Below, in pieces: positions 43,308 to 52,773 of a DNA stretch of 64,000 nt (positions are counted from its first letter, which is position 1; each line of letters begins with the position of its first letter). Source of the DNA: Terribium retamae (GTDB lineage: Bacteria; Pseudomonadota; Alphaproteobacteria; Rhizobiales; Rhizobiaceae); NCBI RefSeq assembly GCF_022347545.1, contig NZ_JAKREW010000031.1, forward strand, positions 1 through 64,000, in the 5' to 3' direction. The position numbers were made by a program, and so were the translations under genes. The notes under the pieces were generated by a model, which made no database searches, was not told the origin of the DNA, and worked only from the letters and a program-made list of their open reading frames with translations.

Positions 43308-46300
43308 TTATTCCGCGGGTACCGGCGCGGCCGCCCCAGGCTGCTGCTCGGGAGCGTGGCCGCGATGTGCCAGGAACGTGTAGAACATCGGCACCACGAA
43401 CAGCGTGAAGCAGGTGCCCACCAGGATGCCGGTGAAGATCACCAGGCCCATGGAGAAGCGCGCGGCTGCACCCGCACCCTGGGCGATGATGAGCGGCACG
43501 ACGCCCAGTGCCATGGCGGCGGTGGTCATCAGGATCGGGCGCAGGCGAACCTTGGCCGAGGCGACGATGGCTTCCCGGATGGACAGGCCATGCTCCTCGC
43601 GCTGCTGGTTGGCGAACTCCACCAGCAGAATGCCGTGCTTGGTGATGAGGCCGATCAGTGTGATCAGTCCCACCTGCGTATAGATGTTCAGCGTAGCTCC
43701 GGCGATTCCGCCGTTGATCAGGTTCAACGGCAGGATAGCGCCGAAGATCGAGAGCGGCACCGACATCATGATGATGAGCGGATCGCGGAAGCTTTCGAAC
43801 TGCGCCGCCAGCACCAGGTAGATCACGATGATCGCCGCTGCGAAGGCGATGATGATCGTGTTGCCCTGTTCCTTCTCCTGCCGCGACTGGCCGGTGTAGT
43901 CGATGAAGAAACCGTCGGGCATGGTTGCCCGGGCGATATCCTCGATCGTCTTCAGTCCGTCGCCGGTGGTAACGCCTGGCATCGGCAGCGCAGTGATCGT
44001 CGACGAGTTCAGCTGATTGAACTGCTCGATCGCGGCCGGCGATGCATTGCTGTTGATCTTCACCACTGAAGTCAGCGGCACCATCTCGTCCGTCACGCTG
44101 CGCACGAAATAGTCGCTGAGCTTTTCGGGGTTGTCGCGATAGACGATCGGCACCTGAGGGATGATCTTGTAGGCGTTGGAGTCGCGGTCGAACTTGGCCA
44201 CTTCGTTGCCGCCAACCAACAAGGTCAGCGTGCGCCCGATATCGCTGATCGGGATGTTGAGCGCGGCCGCGCGATCGCGATCGATGGTGATCGTGGTCTG
44301 CGGCGCGTTGTACGACATGGAGTTCTGCACGACGATGAAGCGGCCCGAGGCCTGAGCCTTCTGCTTGATCTCCTCGGCCACTTCGAACACCTTCGAGGAC
44401 TCGCCCGTCGAACGGACCACGAGGCCGACCGGCAGGCCGCCGCCGGAACCCGGCAGCGTGGGCGGCGCGAAGACGAAGGCTTCCACGCCGGCAACCTTCT
44501 TCAGGCGTTCCGTGATGTCGGCCTGGAGTTCCTTCGATGAGCGCACGCGATCGGCCCAGTCCTTGAAGGCGAAGCCGACGAAGGCGCTGTTGGTCGCGCT
44601 GCCGAAGGCAACTGCCGAGAACAGGGCACGTGTCTCCGGGATGTCCTGCACCAGGCCGAGCATCTGGTTGACGTAGGCTTCGGTGTAGTCCGAGGTCGCG
44701 TATTGCGGACCGGTGACGATCGAGAGCAGGAAGCCTTGGTCTTCTTCCGGCGCCAGTTCGCTCGAGGTCTTGGTGAACATGAAGCCCGTCACCCCGACCA
44801 GGGCTACGACGATCAGCAGCGTCACCCACCGCGCGTTGAGCGATCGGTTGACCAGTCGCTCATAGACATTTTCAACGCGCGTGAAGGTCCCGTCCACGAT
44901 CCTCTGGAACCGGCTGTGCGAGCCAGCCTTGAGAAGGCGTGCCGACATCATCGGCGTGATCGTCACGGCGACCAGGCCGGAGATGATCACCGCGCCCGCG
45001 AGCGTCACCGCGAATTCGCGGAACAACGAGCCGGTAAGGCCACCGGTGAAGGCAAGCGGTGCGAACACCGCGGCCAGCGTGATCGTCATGGCCACTACGG
45101 CGGAGAAGATTTCACGCATGCCGGCAAACGCCGCCTGCATCGGCGTCATGCCTTCCTCGATGTGGCGGTGGATGTTCTCCACCACCACGATGGCGTCGTC
45201 GACGACCAGGCCGATCGCCAGAACCATCGCGAGCAGCGACAGAAGGTTGATCGAATAGCCCATGAAATAGAGGATGAAGCAGACGCCGATCAGCGACAGC
45301 GGGATGGTGATGATCGGCATCAAGACCGATCGGAACGAACCGAGGAACAGCAGGATCACCACCACGACGATGGCGACCGCCTCGCCGATGGTCTTGAACA
45401 CTTCCTCGATCGAGGCGCTGATCTGTTCCGTCGAGTCGTAGACGACCTGGATCGTCATGCCTTTCGGCAGCGTCTCCTGGATCACCGGCACAAGCTTCTG
45501 GATGGCCTCCGCCGTCGTCAGCGGGTTGGCTGCCGGTGTCGGGAAGATGGCCAGGAAGGTACCCGGCTTGCCGTTGAAGGTCACGCGCGTGTCGGTGTTT
45601 TCCGCACCGAGTTCGACGCGGGCCACATCGCGCAGGCGCACGACATTGCCGTCGACCGAGCGGATCGGCAGCGCCGAGAAGGCCTCTGGCGTCTGCAGCG
45701 TCGAACGCACCGTGATTGACGAGATCACATATTCGTTTTCGGTCTTGCCCGGAGCCGACAGGAAGTTCGAGTTGTTGATCGCCTGCACAACCTCAGCGGC
45801 GGTGACGCCGCGCGAAGCCAGCCTGACAGGATCGATCCACACGCGCATCGAATATTGCTGGGCACCGAAGATCCTCACGTCGGCCACGCCCTCGACGGTG
45901 GTGATGCGCGGCCGCACGACGCGTTCGATGTACTCGGTCAGCTGCTCCTTCGTCATGTTCGGATTCTGCATCGAGATGTACATCATCGCGAACGAGTCGC
46001 CGGTGCCCTTGACGATCACCGGGTCCTTGGCTTCCGAAGGCAGATCGCCGCGCACGCCCTGCACCTTGGACAGGACTTCGGCCAGCGCGACGTCCGGGTT
46101 GGAGCCGAGCTTCATGTTGACCGTCACCGTGCTGGCCGAAGGCGCACTGGAAGAGGTGACGTAGTCGATGTTTTCCGTCGAAGCGACCGCACGTGCGATC
46201 GGGGCCGAGATGAAGCCCTGGATCAGGTCGGCGCTGGCGCCGGGATAGGCGGTCGTGACCGTGATCGCGGTTTCCTCGACCTTCGGATACTGGCGGATCG

Positions 46301-46397
46301 CCAGATTGAAGATGCCTTGGATGCCGACAAGCAGGATCATGGCGCCGAGCACCGTCGACAGGACGGGTCGTTTGATGAAGAGGTCAGAGAAATTCAT
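43308..46397 (-). CDS. RND multidrug efflux transporter (AcrB/MexB-like)
   Basis: This is a 1029-residue inner-membrane drug/proton antiporter of the HAE1 family. The N-terminus NFSDLFIKRPVLSTVLGAMI is typical. Proton-relay aspartates D400 and D401 lie in TM4 (AIGLVVDDAIVVVENIHRHI). Two large periplasmic loops (about 35-335 and 555-860) flank the helices. It overlaps the adaptor gene by 4 bp. No outer-membrane channel gene is adjacent, so the pump must use a TolC-type channel encoded elsewhere. Confidence 0.94.
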   Translation of the reverse strand: MNFSDLFIKRPVLSTVLGAMILLVGIQGIFNLAIRQYPKVEETAITVTTAYPGASADLIQGFISAPIARAVASTENIDYVTSSSAPSASTVTVNMKLGSNPDVALAEVLSKVQGVRGDLPSEAKDPVIVKGTGDSFAMMYISMQNPNMTKEQLTEYIERVVRPRITTVEGVADVRIFGAQQYSMRVWIDPVRLASRGVTAAEVVQAINNSNFLSAPGKTENEYVISSITVRSTLQTPEAFSALPIRSVDGNVVRLRDVARVELGAENTDTRVTFNGKPGTFLAIFPTPAANPLTTAEAIQKLVPVIQETLPKGMTIQVVYDSTEQISASIEEVFKTIGEAVAIVVVVILLFLGSFRSVLMPIITIPLSLIGVCFILYFMGYSINLLSLLAMVLAIGLVVDDAIVVVENIHRHIEEGMTPMQAAFAGMREIFSAVVAMTITLAAVFAPLAFTGGLTGSLFREFAVTLAGAVIISGLVAVTITPMMSARLLKAGSHSRFQRIVDGTFTRVENVYERLVNRSLNARWVTLLIVVALVGVTGFMFTKTSSELAPEEDQGFLLSIVTGPQYATSDYTEAYVNQMLGLVQDIPETRALFSAVAFGSATNSAFVGFAFKDWADRVRSSKELQADITERLKKVAGVEAFVFAPPTLPGSGGGLPVGLVVRSTGESSKVFEVAEEIKQKAQASGRFIVVQNSMSYNAPQTTITIDRDRAAALNIPISDIGRTLTLLVGGNEVAKFDRDSNAYKIIPQVPIVYRDNPEKLSDYFVRSVTDEMVPLTSVVKINSNASPAAIEQFNQLNSSTITALPMPGVTTGDGLKTIEDIARATMPDGFFIDYTGQSRQEKEQGNTIIIAFAAAIIVIYLVLAAQFESFRDPLIIMMSVPLSIFGAILPLNLINGGIAGATLNIYTQVGLITLIGLITKHGILLVEFANQQREEHGLSIREAIVASAKVRLRPILMTTAAMALGVVPLIIAQGAGAAARFSMGLVIFTGILVGTCFTLFVVPMFYTFLAHRGHAPEQQPGAAAPVPAE

Positions 46398-47614
46398 TGG
46401 GCGGAAGCCTTCTGCTCTGCCGGCTTGCTGGGGTCGACCGTGTTGTCGATCTTCACCAGCGCGCCATTGCTCAACCGGTTCTGGCCGGCGGTGACAACCT
46501 CGTCGCCGGCCTTGACGCCTTCAACGATCTCGGCAACGCCGCCGAAGCGCCGGCCGACCTTGACGAAGACTTGGTTGGCGGTGAGCTGCGGCCCTTCTGC
46601 CGGCTTCTGCGCGGCAGGCGCTGCAGCGCCATCGGCTGGCTTCGCGCCTTCGGCCGGCTTGGCTTCCGCTGGCTTTGCTTCACCTTCCTTGGGCTTGGCC
46701 GGAACGACGGTGTAGACGTAGTCGCCGTAGAGGCTGGTGGTCAGCGCCGTCTGCGGAACGGTGATGACGTTGTCTTCCTTCGGCAGTTCGACGCGCACCT
46801 GCACGAACTGGCCGGGGCTCAGACGGCCTTCAGGATTGTCGATGCGGGCACGAACCGAAACCAGGCGGCTGCTCGGATCGATTTTAGGATCGATGCCGGT
46901 GACGACGCCCTTGAACGGCATGTCCTCCGAGGTCGGGCCGAATGTGACGGGCTGACCGACCTTCAGCTTTTCGAGTTGCTGCTCAGGAACGGTGAAGTCG
47001 ACACGCATTGTCTCCATGTCCTGAAGCGTGACGATGGCGTTGCCGGGGGCGACATACTGGCCAAGCTCGATCTTCGGAATGCCGGTGACGCCTCCGAACG
47101 GTGCCTTGAGCAGCTTGAGGTCCGCCTGGGCCTGCGCCTTGGTGACCTGGGCGATCGAGGTTTCGGCATTGGCATTCGCGGTGTCCAGCGCGGCTTCGGT
47201 GCCAACGCCGGTCTTGCGCAGCGCCTGGGCGCGTCCCAGCGCCTGCTGGTCGAGTGTCGCCTTGGTCTTTGCAGCAATTAGGTCCGCCTGTTCGACCGCA
47301 TCGTCCAGGCGCACCAGAAGCTGGCCGTTCTCGACCTTGTCGTTGGCTTTGAACAGGATCTCCTTGACCACACCGGACGTTTCCATCGTCAGGTCGACGC
47401 CCATCGACGCACCGACGGTACCGATGGCCTCGACGCCGGGTGTCCAGGTTGCGGGCTCGATCTTCTTGGCCGAGACCGTCAGCACGTTCGCCGGCATGTT
47501 GGCGAAGAACCCGGCGATCATCTTGTCGCGGAAGAAGTTGAACCAGATGATGCCGCCGGCCAACAAGACCACGAGGACAAGCAGGATGAAAGGAACGATA
47601 AAGCGCTTGATCAT
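46394..47614 (-). CDS. RND efflux periplasmic adaptor subunit (MFP)
   Basis: This is a 406-residue membrane-fusion protein. The N-terminal anchor helix is at about 5-25. The lipoyl/barrel-sandwich halves appear as TMETSGVVKEILFKANDKVE and LKAPFGGVTGIPKIELGQYV, with a short coiled coil between them (about 108-165). An unusual Ala/Pro/Glu/Lys-rich linker with repeated KPAEG-like units lies at 306-342, inside the membrane-proximal region. The start has an AGGGA site 6 nt upstream. It is first in the operon with the RND pump and divergent from a TetR gene. Confidence 0.92.
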   Translation of the reverse strand: MIKRFIVPFILLVLVVLLAGGIIWFNFFRDKMIAGFFANMPANVLTVSAKKIEPATWTPGVEAIGTVGASMGVDLTMETSGVVKEILFKANDKVENGQLLVRLDDAVEQADLIAAKTKATLDQQALGRAQALRKTGVGTEAALDTANANAETSIAQVTKAQAQADLKLLKAPFGGVTGIPKIELGQYVAPGNAIVTLQDMETMRVDFTVPEQQLEKLKVGQPVTFGPTSEDMPFKGVVTGIDPKIDPSSRLVSVRARIDNPEGRLSPGQFVQVRVELPKEDNVITVPQTALTTSLYGDYVYTVVPAKPKEGEAKPAEAKPAEGAKPADGAAAPAAQKPAEGPQLTANQVFVKVGRRFGGVAEIVEGVKAGDEVVTAGQNRLSNGALVKIDNTVDPSKPAEQKASAQ

Positions 47615-47712
47615 GGGATCCCTCGAACGCGCGTGGCAATGACAATCGAATCAAAATAGCCGGGTGCGCTTTGTGCGGAACCCCGGCTGTCAATTTTTCG
47701 ACGCCTTACTGT

Positions 47713-47734
47713 ACCGTCTGGACGGTCTTGTCAA
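47713..47734 (-). promoter_or_regulatory. RND operon promoter with embedded TetR-type operator
   Basis: ACCGTC-TG-GACGGT (47713-47726) is an inverted repeat with perfect 6-bp arms. On the minus strand a consensus TTGACA (47734-47729) lies just upstream of it, so the dyad occupies the -35/-10 spacer of the efflux operon. The divergent TetR-family gene, 40 bp away, probably encodes the repressor. Confidence 0.55.
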
Positions 47735-47765
47735 TTGGGTCTAGTGTGTCTTATAGGCGACAGAG

Positions 47766-48329
47766 ATGAAGAAACCACGAGCAAACTCGCGCGACAAGAT
47801 CCTTGCGGCCGCGGCTGACGTGGCCCGCGAGTCAGGGCCGGGCAATCTGTCGCTGGATGCCGTTGCCCAGCGCGCCGGGGTCTCCAAGGGCGGCCTTCTC
47901 TACAACTTTCCGACTAAGGCCAAGTTGATGCAGGCGCTGGTCGAGCACCATCTGCAGGAGTTCCAGGAAGCGCTGGAGGAGGCCAGGCGCGAATGCGCCC
48001 AGGGCAACCTTCTGGCAGCCTATGTGAAACTCTCGGCCAAGAAATTCGAGGAAGACCAGCCGCCTTCCGCCTGGATATTCTCGGCGATTGCCGAGGATCC
48101 GGATTTTCTCGCCCCGATCCGCGTCTTCCAGCGCGAGCTTTTCGACCGGCTGAAAGCGGAAACTCCTGATTTCAAGGCACTGTTGCTCACCTATTTCGCC
48201 GTCGAGGGCATGCGCAGCGCCAGCCTGTTCGACTTTCAGGTCCTGTCGGAACAGGAGCGCCAGTCGTTGGTGTCCTCTCTCCTGTCGGTAGCTAAGGGCA
48301 AACTGGCGCCGGTGCCGGAGCCGGCCTGA
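47766..48329 (+). CDS. TetR-family transcriptional regulator
   Basis: This is a 187-residue TetR regulator. The HTH is at about 8-54 (RDKILAAAADVARESGPGNL, then RAGVSKGGLLYNFPTKAKLM). The C-terminal ligand domain resembles TetR_C groups that sense drugs or aromatic compounds. It is divergent from the RND efflux operon, whose promoter carries a dyad. Repression of the pump, relieved by a ligand, is the expected role. Its stop abuts the stop of the histidine kinase gene. Confidence 0.88.
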   Translation: MKKPRANSRDKILAAAADVARESGPGNLSLDAVAQRAGVSKGGLLYNFPTKAKLMQALVEHHLQEFQEALEEARRECAQGNLLAAYVKLSAKKFEEDQPPSAWIFSAIAEDPDFLAPIRVFQRELFDRLKAETPDFKALLLTYFAVEGMRSASLFDFQVLSEQERQSLVSSLLSVAKGKLAPVPEPA

Positions 48330-49730
48330 TCAGCAACCTTTGCGCGCTTCCGCTCCCTCTCTCTGGCGCGTCGGAAAACTGATCCTGAACAGCGCCCCCG
48401 GGCTGCCATCCAGCACTTCGATGCGGCCACCATGCAGTTGCATGATCTCCTGCACCAGGTTGAGGCCGAGCCCTGCGCCGTGATCATGCGGCCGCAAACG
48501 GTAAAACGGCTGAAAGATCTTCTTGCGCTCGTCTTCCGGCACGCCTTCGCCTTCGTCCAGGATCTCGATGGTGGCCGGCCTGACGACGCTGATGGTGATC
48601 CTGCCGCGATTGCCGCCATGCTCGATGGCATTCTGCACGAGACTGGTGACCGCGCGTTCGATGGACGCGCGATCGCCGGTGGCGGGCAGTGTCTCTATCG
48701 CCGGTTCGAAGGCCATTTCATAGCCTGAGGAGAAGGCGATCGGGGCCATGTCGACGACGACGCTGCGTGCGATTTCGACAAGGTCGACCTTCGTAAATCG
48801 GTCGACCTGACGCCCAAGCCGCTGCAGGTCCAGCAACTGGTCGGTCAAGGTCGAAAGCCGGGCGGCGTCACGCAAGACGCGGGCCCGCTCCGGCGTCGGC
48901 GGCAGCGAGGCGACGCGGGTATTGAGGATCGCCACGGGGGTCCGCAATTCGTGTGCGGCGTCTGTCAGAAAACGGCGATGGCGCTCATAGCCGGTATCCA
49001 ACCGCACCAGCGCCTCGTTCACCGCGTTGACCAGCGGCGTCACCTCCATCGGCACGCCTTTGAGCGGGAGTTGCACGCCGCGCTTGTCGATGTCGATCCG
49101 GCCGGCCTCGTTTGCCGCGGCCCCCAGGCCACGCAGGGCGCCACGCACGACCCAGGGGGTGACGAACAGCGTTGCCAGGGCCATGACGCCGGCCACCGGC
49201 AGGATGACGACCAGGAAGAATTCCCAAGCGGCAAATCCCAGGCGACCCCAGGAGAGGCGGCCTTCGGTGCCGGCCAGGATCTGGACTTCACCTGCTCCGG
49301 TATCGCTTTCCCAGACCACGATGCCTGCGGGCCGGTCGACCTTACCCATGGTCCAGGAGAACCGCGCCTCACTGATATTGTCGAGTTGGTTTGCGAATGG
49401 AGCAAGCGCCGATGGGATTGTGCCTTCCCTCATTATATTGCCCTGCTTGTCGCGCACCACATACCAGAGGCCTTTTTCAGTGCGACGCAGTTCCTCGAGC
49501 TCGCGTGTCGGCTTGAGCGCCAGCTTGCCGTTGGCATCCCGCGTCAGCGCCTCCTTGATCACGTCGGCGGTACCGCCTTCGTAATCGTTCATGCTGGCCA
49601 CCCCGAACCAGATGAGCGCGATGATCAGCAACGGCACGAGCAGAGTGATCAAGATCCCTTGCAGCAGCGCGATGCGCAGCACGAGGCTCCATTTCAGAGA
49701 ACGGGGTCGGCGCGGTTTACGAAAGATCAT
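48330..49730 (-). CDS. Sensor histidine kinase (QseC/TctE-like)
   Basis: This is a 466-residue sensor kinase. Two transmembrane helices (about 19-43 and 170-192) enclose a periplasmic domain of about 125 residues. A HAMP region is followed by phospho-acceptor H260 in FLTDAAHELRTPVAIL, N box QNAIEHGGN and G box GAGLGLNLVQEI. It overlaps the response regulator gene by 4 bp. The periplasmic domain resembles the 2CSK_N type seen in TctE/QseC relatives, but no ligand can be inferred. Confidence 0.87.
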   Translation of the reverse strand: MIFRKPRRPRSLKWSLVLRIALLQGILITLLVPLLIIALIWFGVASMNDYEGGTADVIKEALTRDANGKLALKPTRELEELRRTEKGLWYVVRDKQGNIMREGTIPSALAPFANQLDNISEARFSWTMGKVDRPAGIVVWESDTGAGEVQILAGTEGRLSWGRLGFAAWEFFLVVILPVAGVMALATLFVTPWVVRGALRGLGAAANEAGRIDIDKRGVQLPLKGVPMEVTPLVNAVNEALVRLDTGYERHRRFLTDAAHELRTPVAILNTRVASLPPTPERARVLRDAARLSTLTDQLLDLQRLGRQVDRFTKVDLVEIARSVVVDMAPIAFSSGYEMAFEPAIETLPATGDRASIERAVTSLVQNAIEHGGNRGRITISVVRPATIEILDEGEGVPEDERKKIFQPFYRLRPHDHGAGLGLNLVQEIMQLHGGRIEVLDGSPGALFRISFPTRQREGAEARKGC

Positions 49731-50401
49731 GACGTTTCGCGCAAGAGATAACCAACACCACGCACGCCGTTGATGGTGACGCCGACCCCGGCTTCGGCCA
49801 GTTTGCGGCGCAGGCGCGAGACATGTGTGTCGAGCGCGTTGGACTGGATCTCGTCGTCCAGGCCGAACACGGCTTCCATGAGCGTTTCGCGTTGCACCAT
49901 GCGGCCCATGCGCCGCATCAGCGCTTCGAGCACCAACAACTCACGTCTCGGCAAGGACATCGGCTCGCCGCGGATGCTGGCTTCCCGATGGCCGACGTCG
50001 AAGGCAAGGTCGCCGGCGCGGATGATCTGCGAATGCACTGTCGCCGGCCGGCGCAGCAAAGCGCGCAGCCTGGCCATCAGTTCCTCGAAGGCGAAAGGCT
50101 TGGCGAGATAGTCGTCGGCGCCGACATTCAGCCCGTCGACCTTGTCGGCGGTATCGCCGCGTGCCGTCAGCACCAGCACCGGCGTCGCGCTGCCGCTGGC
50201 GCGCAGCTTGGTCACGAGACGCAGGCCGTCCCCGTCGGGCAATTGGCGATCGAGCAGGATCGCGTCGTAGCTGTCGGTCGCCACGAAATCCTCCGCCTCG
50301 AGAAGCGAGGCAGCATGGTCTGCCACCATGTCGTGACGCTTCAGGGCCACGCGCAACGCCGAGGCCATTTCAGGTTCATCCTCGACCAGAAGGATACGCA
50401 T
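49727..50401 (-). CDS. OmpR-family response regulator (QseB/TctD-like)
   Basis: This is a 224-residue regulator. Acidic pair E7-D8, phospho-acceptor D51 (AILLDRQLPDGDG), K in YLAKPFAFEELMARLRALLR, then a winged helix ending GVGYLLRETS. It is transcribed with the sensor kinase behind it and divergently from the pmtA-dedA pair, with a 203-bp intergenic region that contains two inverted copies of a 13-bp motif. Control of the lipid genes is plausible. Confidence 0.9.
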   Translation of the reverse strand: MRILLVEDEPEMASALRVALKRHDMVADHAASLLEAEDFVATDSYDAILLDRQLPDGDGLRLVTKLRASGSATPVLVLTARGDTADKVDGLNVGADDYLAKPFAFEELMARLRALLRRPATVHSQIIRAGDLAFDVGHREASIRGEPMSLPRRELLVLEALMRRMGRMVQRETLMEAVFGLDDEIQSNALDTHVSRLRRKLAEAGVGVTINGVRGVGYLLRETS

Positions 50402-50448
50402 TGTCGTCTCTTGCGATGAAGTGTGCTGCGGCGGGCTACGACCTCAAC

Positions 50449-50531
50449 ATTGCGTAAACATGGCAAAACAATGTGAGCATCCGCCATGCGTTTTCATCGC
50501 AAATCGCCGTTTTCCGCAATGTTTGCGCAAT
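50449..50531. promoter_or_regulatory. Inverted pair of 13-bp motifs in the response-regulator/pmtA intergenic region
   Basis: ATTGCGTAAACAT at 50449-50461 and ATGTTTGCGCAAT at 50519-50531 are reverse complements with one mismatch, and their starts are 70 bp apart. One copy faces each divergent gene. They are candidate binding sites for the neighbouring response regulator. Confidence 0.45.
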
Positions 50532-50604
50532 CCAGCCGTCTCAAACAGCGCCGCACCGGCTGGCGTGCGATTCGCCGGCAGTTCGATTTCGGATCGAGGA
50601 TGAT

Positions 50605-51207
50605 ATGCACACCAACGACGCTTTCTCATTTCTGATGGCCTGGGCGGCGGCACCATTCAGGGTTGGGGCGGTCGCACCTTCGAGCTCAACCTTGGCGACC
50701 CTGATGACCCGCGAGATCGGTCCCGACACCGGCCCGGTTCTGGAACTCGGACCCGGTACGGGGCCGTTCACCCGCGCCCTGATCGAGCGCGGCGTTCGCG
50801 AACAGGATCTGACATTGATCGAAGCCGACAGCGATTTCGCTTCGATGCTCACCAAGCGCTTTCCGGCTGCGCGCGTGTTCGAGATGGATGCCACCGGTTT
50901 GCGTCACCTGGCTTTGTTCAATGGCCCGGTGGTGGGCGCGGCCGTCAGCGGGTTGCCGTTCCGGCTGATCTCGCCGCGCCGCACCCGGCTCATCCTGGAG
51001 GGCATCTTCGCCAACTTGCGGCCGGGTGCTTCGCTCTACCAGTTCACGCTGGGGCTGCGCTGCCCGATCGACCAAAGCATGCTCGACCAGCTCGACCTGA
51101 AGGCTACGCGCATCGGCCATACGCTGCGCAATTTCCCACCGGCCACGGTCTACCGCATCAGCCGCATTCCGATCGTCAAGTCTTACGACTGGCGCTACGC
51201 ATCGTGA
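50605..51207 (+). CDS. PmtA-type phospholipid N-methyltransferase-like protein
   Basis: This is a 200-residue SAM-dependent methyltransferase. The opening DAFSFLMAWAAAPFRVGAVA with PSSSTLATLM is typical of Sinorhizobium-type PmtA. The SAM motif VLELGPGTGPFTRALIERG follows, and VSGLPFRLISP occupies the motif IV position. PmtA-type enzymes methylate phosphatidylethanolamine towards phosphatidylcholine. Paralogues of the same fold exist, so the acceptor is not certain. ATG at 50605 lies 6 nt behind AGGA. It overlaps the dedA-like gene by 4 bp. Confidence 0.8.
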   Translation: MHTNDAFSFLMAWAAAPFRVGAVAPSSSTLATLMTREIGPDTGPVLELGPGTGPFTRALIERGVREQDLTLIEADSDFASMLTKRFPAARVFEMDATGLRHLALFNGPVVGAAVSGLPFRLISPRRTRLILEGIFANLRPGASLYQFTLGLRCPIDQSMLDQLDLKATRIGHTLRNFPPATVYRISRIPIVKSYDWRYAS

Positions 51208-51821
51208 CGGGGCCGCTGTCGGTCATTCTGGGTTCCGGACTTCTCGGCGTGTTCTGTGTCGCGTCCGTCGAGAAGATCTTTCCGGCGCCGCCCTCTCACA
51301 TCGTCCTGCTGTTCCTCGGCATGACGGCGGCGCCGGGTCTGGATCGGCTGGAACTGCTTCTGGCGATAACCGTCGCCGGATCCACCCTGGGATCGCTGTT
51401 CTGGTACGCAATGGGCTGCCGTCTCGGCGAGGAGCGTGCGGAGGCACTGGTCGGCCGTTTCGGCAGATATGTCTTCCTGCCGCTCGCGACATACCGCAAG
51501 TTGGCCGAAGCCTATCGTCGCAAGGCGTTCGCGGCTTCGCTGGTGGCGCAGCTCATCCCGACCGTGCGCAACTATCTCGGCATCGGTGCAGGGGCGCTGC
51601 GGCTGCCGATCCTGCCTTTCGCCTCCGCCACATTGCTTGGCGCAATGATCTGGAATTCGGCTTTTCTGCTCATCGGCTATCTGATGCGCGGCGGCGATCA
51701 CAACCCGGTCTCGATCGGATTCCGCATCATTGTCATCGTGGTGCTGGTGGAAGCTACGTTCTTCCTTGCCTTGCGCTTTCGGTCGGTGCGTCGCCGCCGT
51801 GCGGAACTGGCCGAAGGCTGA
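51204..51821 (+). CDS. DedA-family membrane protein
   Basis: This is a 205-residue membrane protein with about five hydrophobic segments. It has VEKIFPAPPSHIVLLFLGMT near 24-43, AGSTLGSLFWYAMGCRLGEE near 58-77, and the amphipathic RRKAFAASLVAQLIPTVRNYLGIGAG segment with the conserved RxxPxxR-like motif of DedA (SNARE-associated) proteins. DedA proteins are lipid scramblase/flippase candidates. The GTG start overlaps the pmtA stop, which ties it to phospholipid handling. Confidence 0.85.
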   Translation: MTGPLSVILGSGLLGVFCVASVEKIFPAPPSHIVLLFLGMTAAPGLDRLELLLAITVAGSTLGSLFWYAMGCRLGEERAEALVGRFGRYVFLPLATYRKLAEAYRRKAFAASLVAQLIPTVRNYLGIGAGALRLPILPFASATLLGAMIWNSAFLLIGYLMRGGDHNPVSIGFRIIVIVVLVEATFFLALRFRSVRRRRAELAEG

Positions 51822-51861
51822 CGGCTTTTCTTTCTTCACGCGCCAGTGTCTATTCGCCACC

Positions 51862-52773
51862 ATGGCATTCACGCTCAGGCAGCTTCAGTTCTTCGTCGCC
51901 GTTGCGGATCAGGGCTCCGTCTCGCGGGCCGCACAGAAACTGTCCATCTCGCAGTCGTCCGTCACCGAAGCGATCAAGGAACTGGAGAGCGACCTCGGCG
52001 TCGAGCTGTTCGAGCGCCATTCGCGCGGCCTCAACATCACGCACAAGGGTCACCAGTTCCTGCGCCACGCCACCAAGATCCTGTCCGACGTGTCGGATGC
52101 GCGCCGTACCTTCCTCGGCGAACAGGAGCAGACTACGGGTCAGTTGCAGCTTGGCGTCACCTCGCTCGTCGCCGGCTATGTCCTGTCGGATATCCTGGCG
52201 CGCTATCGCCGCGCCTATCCCGGTGTCGACATCACGGCGATCGAGGACAATGGCGATTATCTCGAGCACCTTTTGGTCGGCGGCAAGCTCGACGTCGCAG
52301 TCATGGTCATTTCGAACCTGCGCGACCGCACAGCGTTGCAATCGGAAATCCTTGAGGTGTCGGCCTACCGCCTGTGGATGCCGCTCGGCCATCGGCTGAC
52401 CGGCGCCGACATCATCGGTGTTGGCGACATCGTCAGCGAACCGCTGATCATGCTGACCATCGACGAGATCGAGGAGAACACCGGAAAGCTGCTGGCCGCC
52501 ATCGGTGCCAGGCCGCATGTCGCCTTCCGTACCCGTTCGGTGGAAGCTGTGCGCAGCCTGGTCGCGACCGGCGCGGGTGTGGCGCTGCTGCCGGACCTGA
52601 TCTATCGCCCTTGGTCGCTGGAAGGCGATCGCATTGAATCGCGTGACGTTTCCGGCTCGCTGCCGGTCGTCCAGGTCGGCATGGTCTGGCGGCGCGGCTC
52701 AGGCCTGGCGCAGCCGGCACGCGACTTCATCGGCATAGCGCAGTCGCAGCGGACGGTGAGGCAGCGGCAATAG
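51862..52773 (+). CDS. LysR-family transcriptional regulator (CysB/CynR-type)
   Basis: This is a 303-residue LysR protein. The HTH is at about 2-60 (FTLRQLQFFVAVADQGSVSR, then SQSSVTEAIKELESDLGVEL), followed by an effector domain with LQLGVTSLVAGYVLSDILAR. It lies 41 bp after the dedA-like gene and 132 bp before the third polyamine cassette on the same strand. It is a likely regulator of that cassette, by position only. Confidence 0.87.
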   Translation: MAFTLRQLQFFVAVADQGSVSRAAQKLSISQSSVTEAIKELESDLGVELFERHSRGLNITHKGHQFLRHATKILSDVSDARRTFLGEQEQTTGQLQLGVTSLVAGYVLSDILARYRRAYPGVDITAIEDNGDYLEHLLVGGKLDVAVMVISNLRDRTALQSEILEVSAYRLWMPLGHRLTGADIIGVGDIVSEPLIMLTIDEIEENTGKLLAAIGARPHVAFRTRSVEAVRSLVATGAGVALLPDLIYRPWSLEGDRIESRDVSGSLPVVQVGMVWRRGSGLAQPARDFIGIAQSQRTVRQRQ

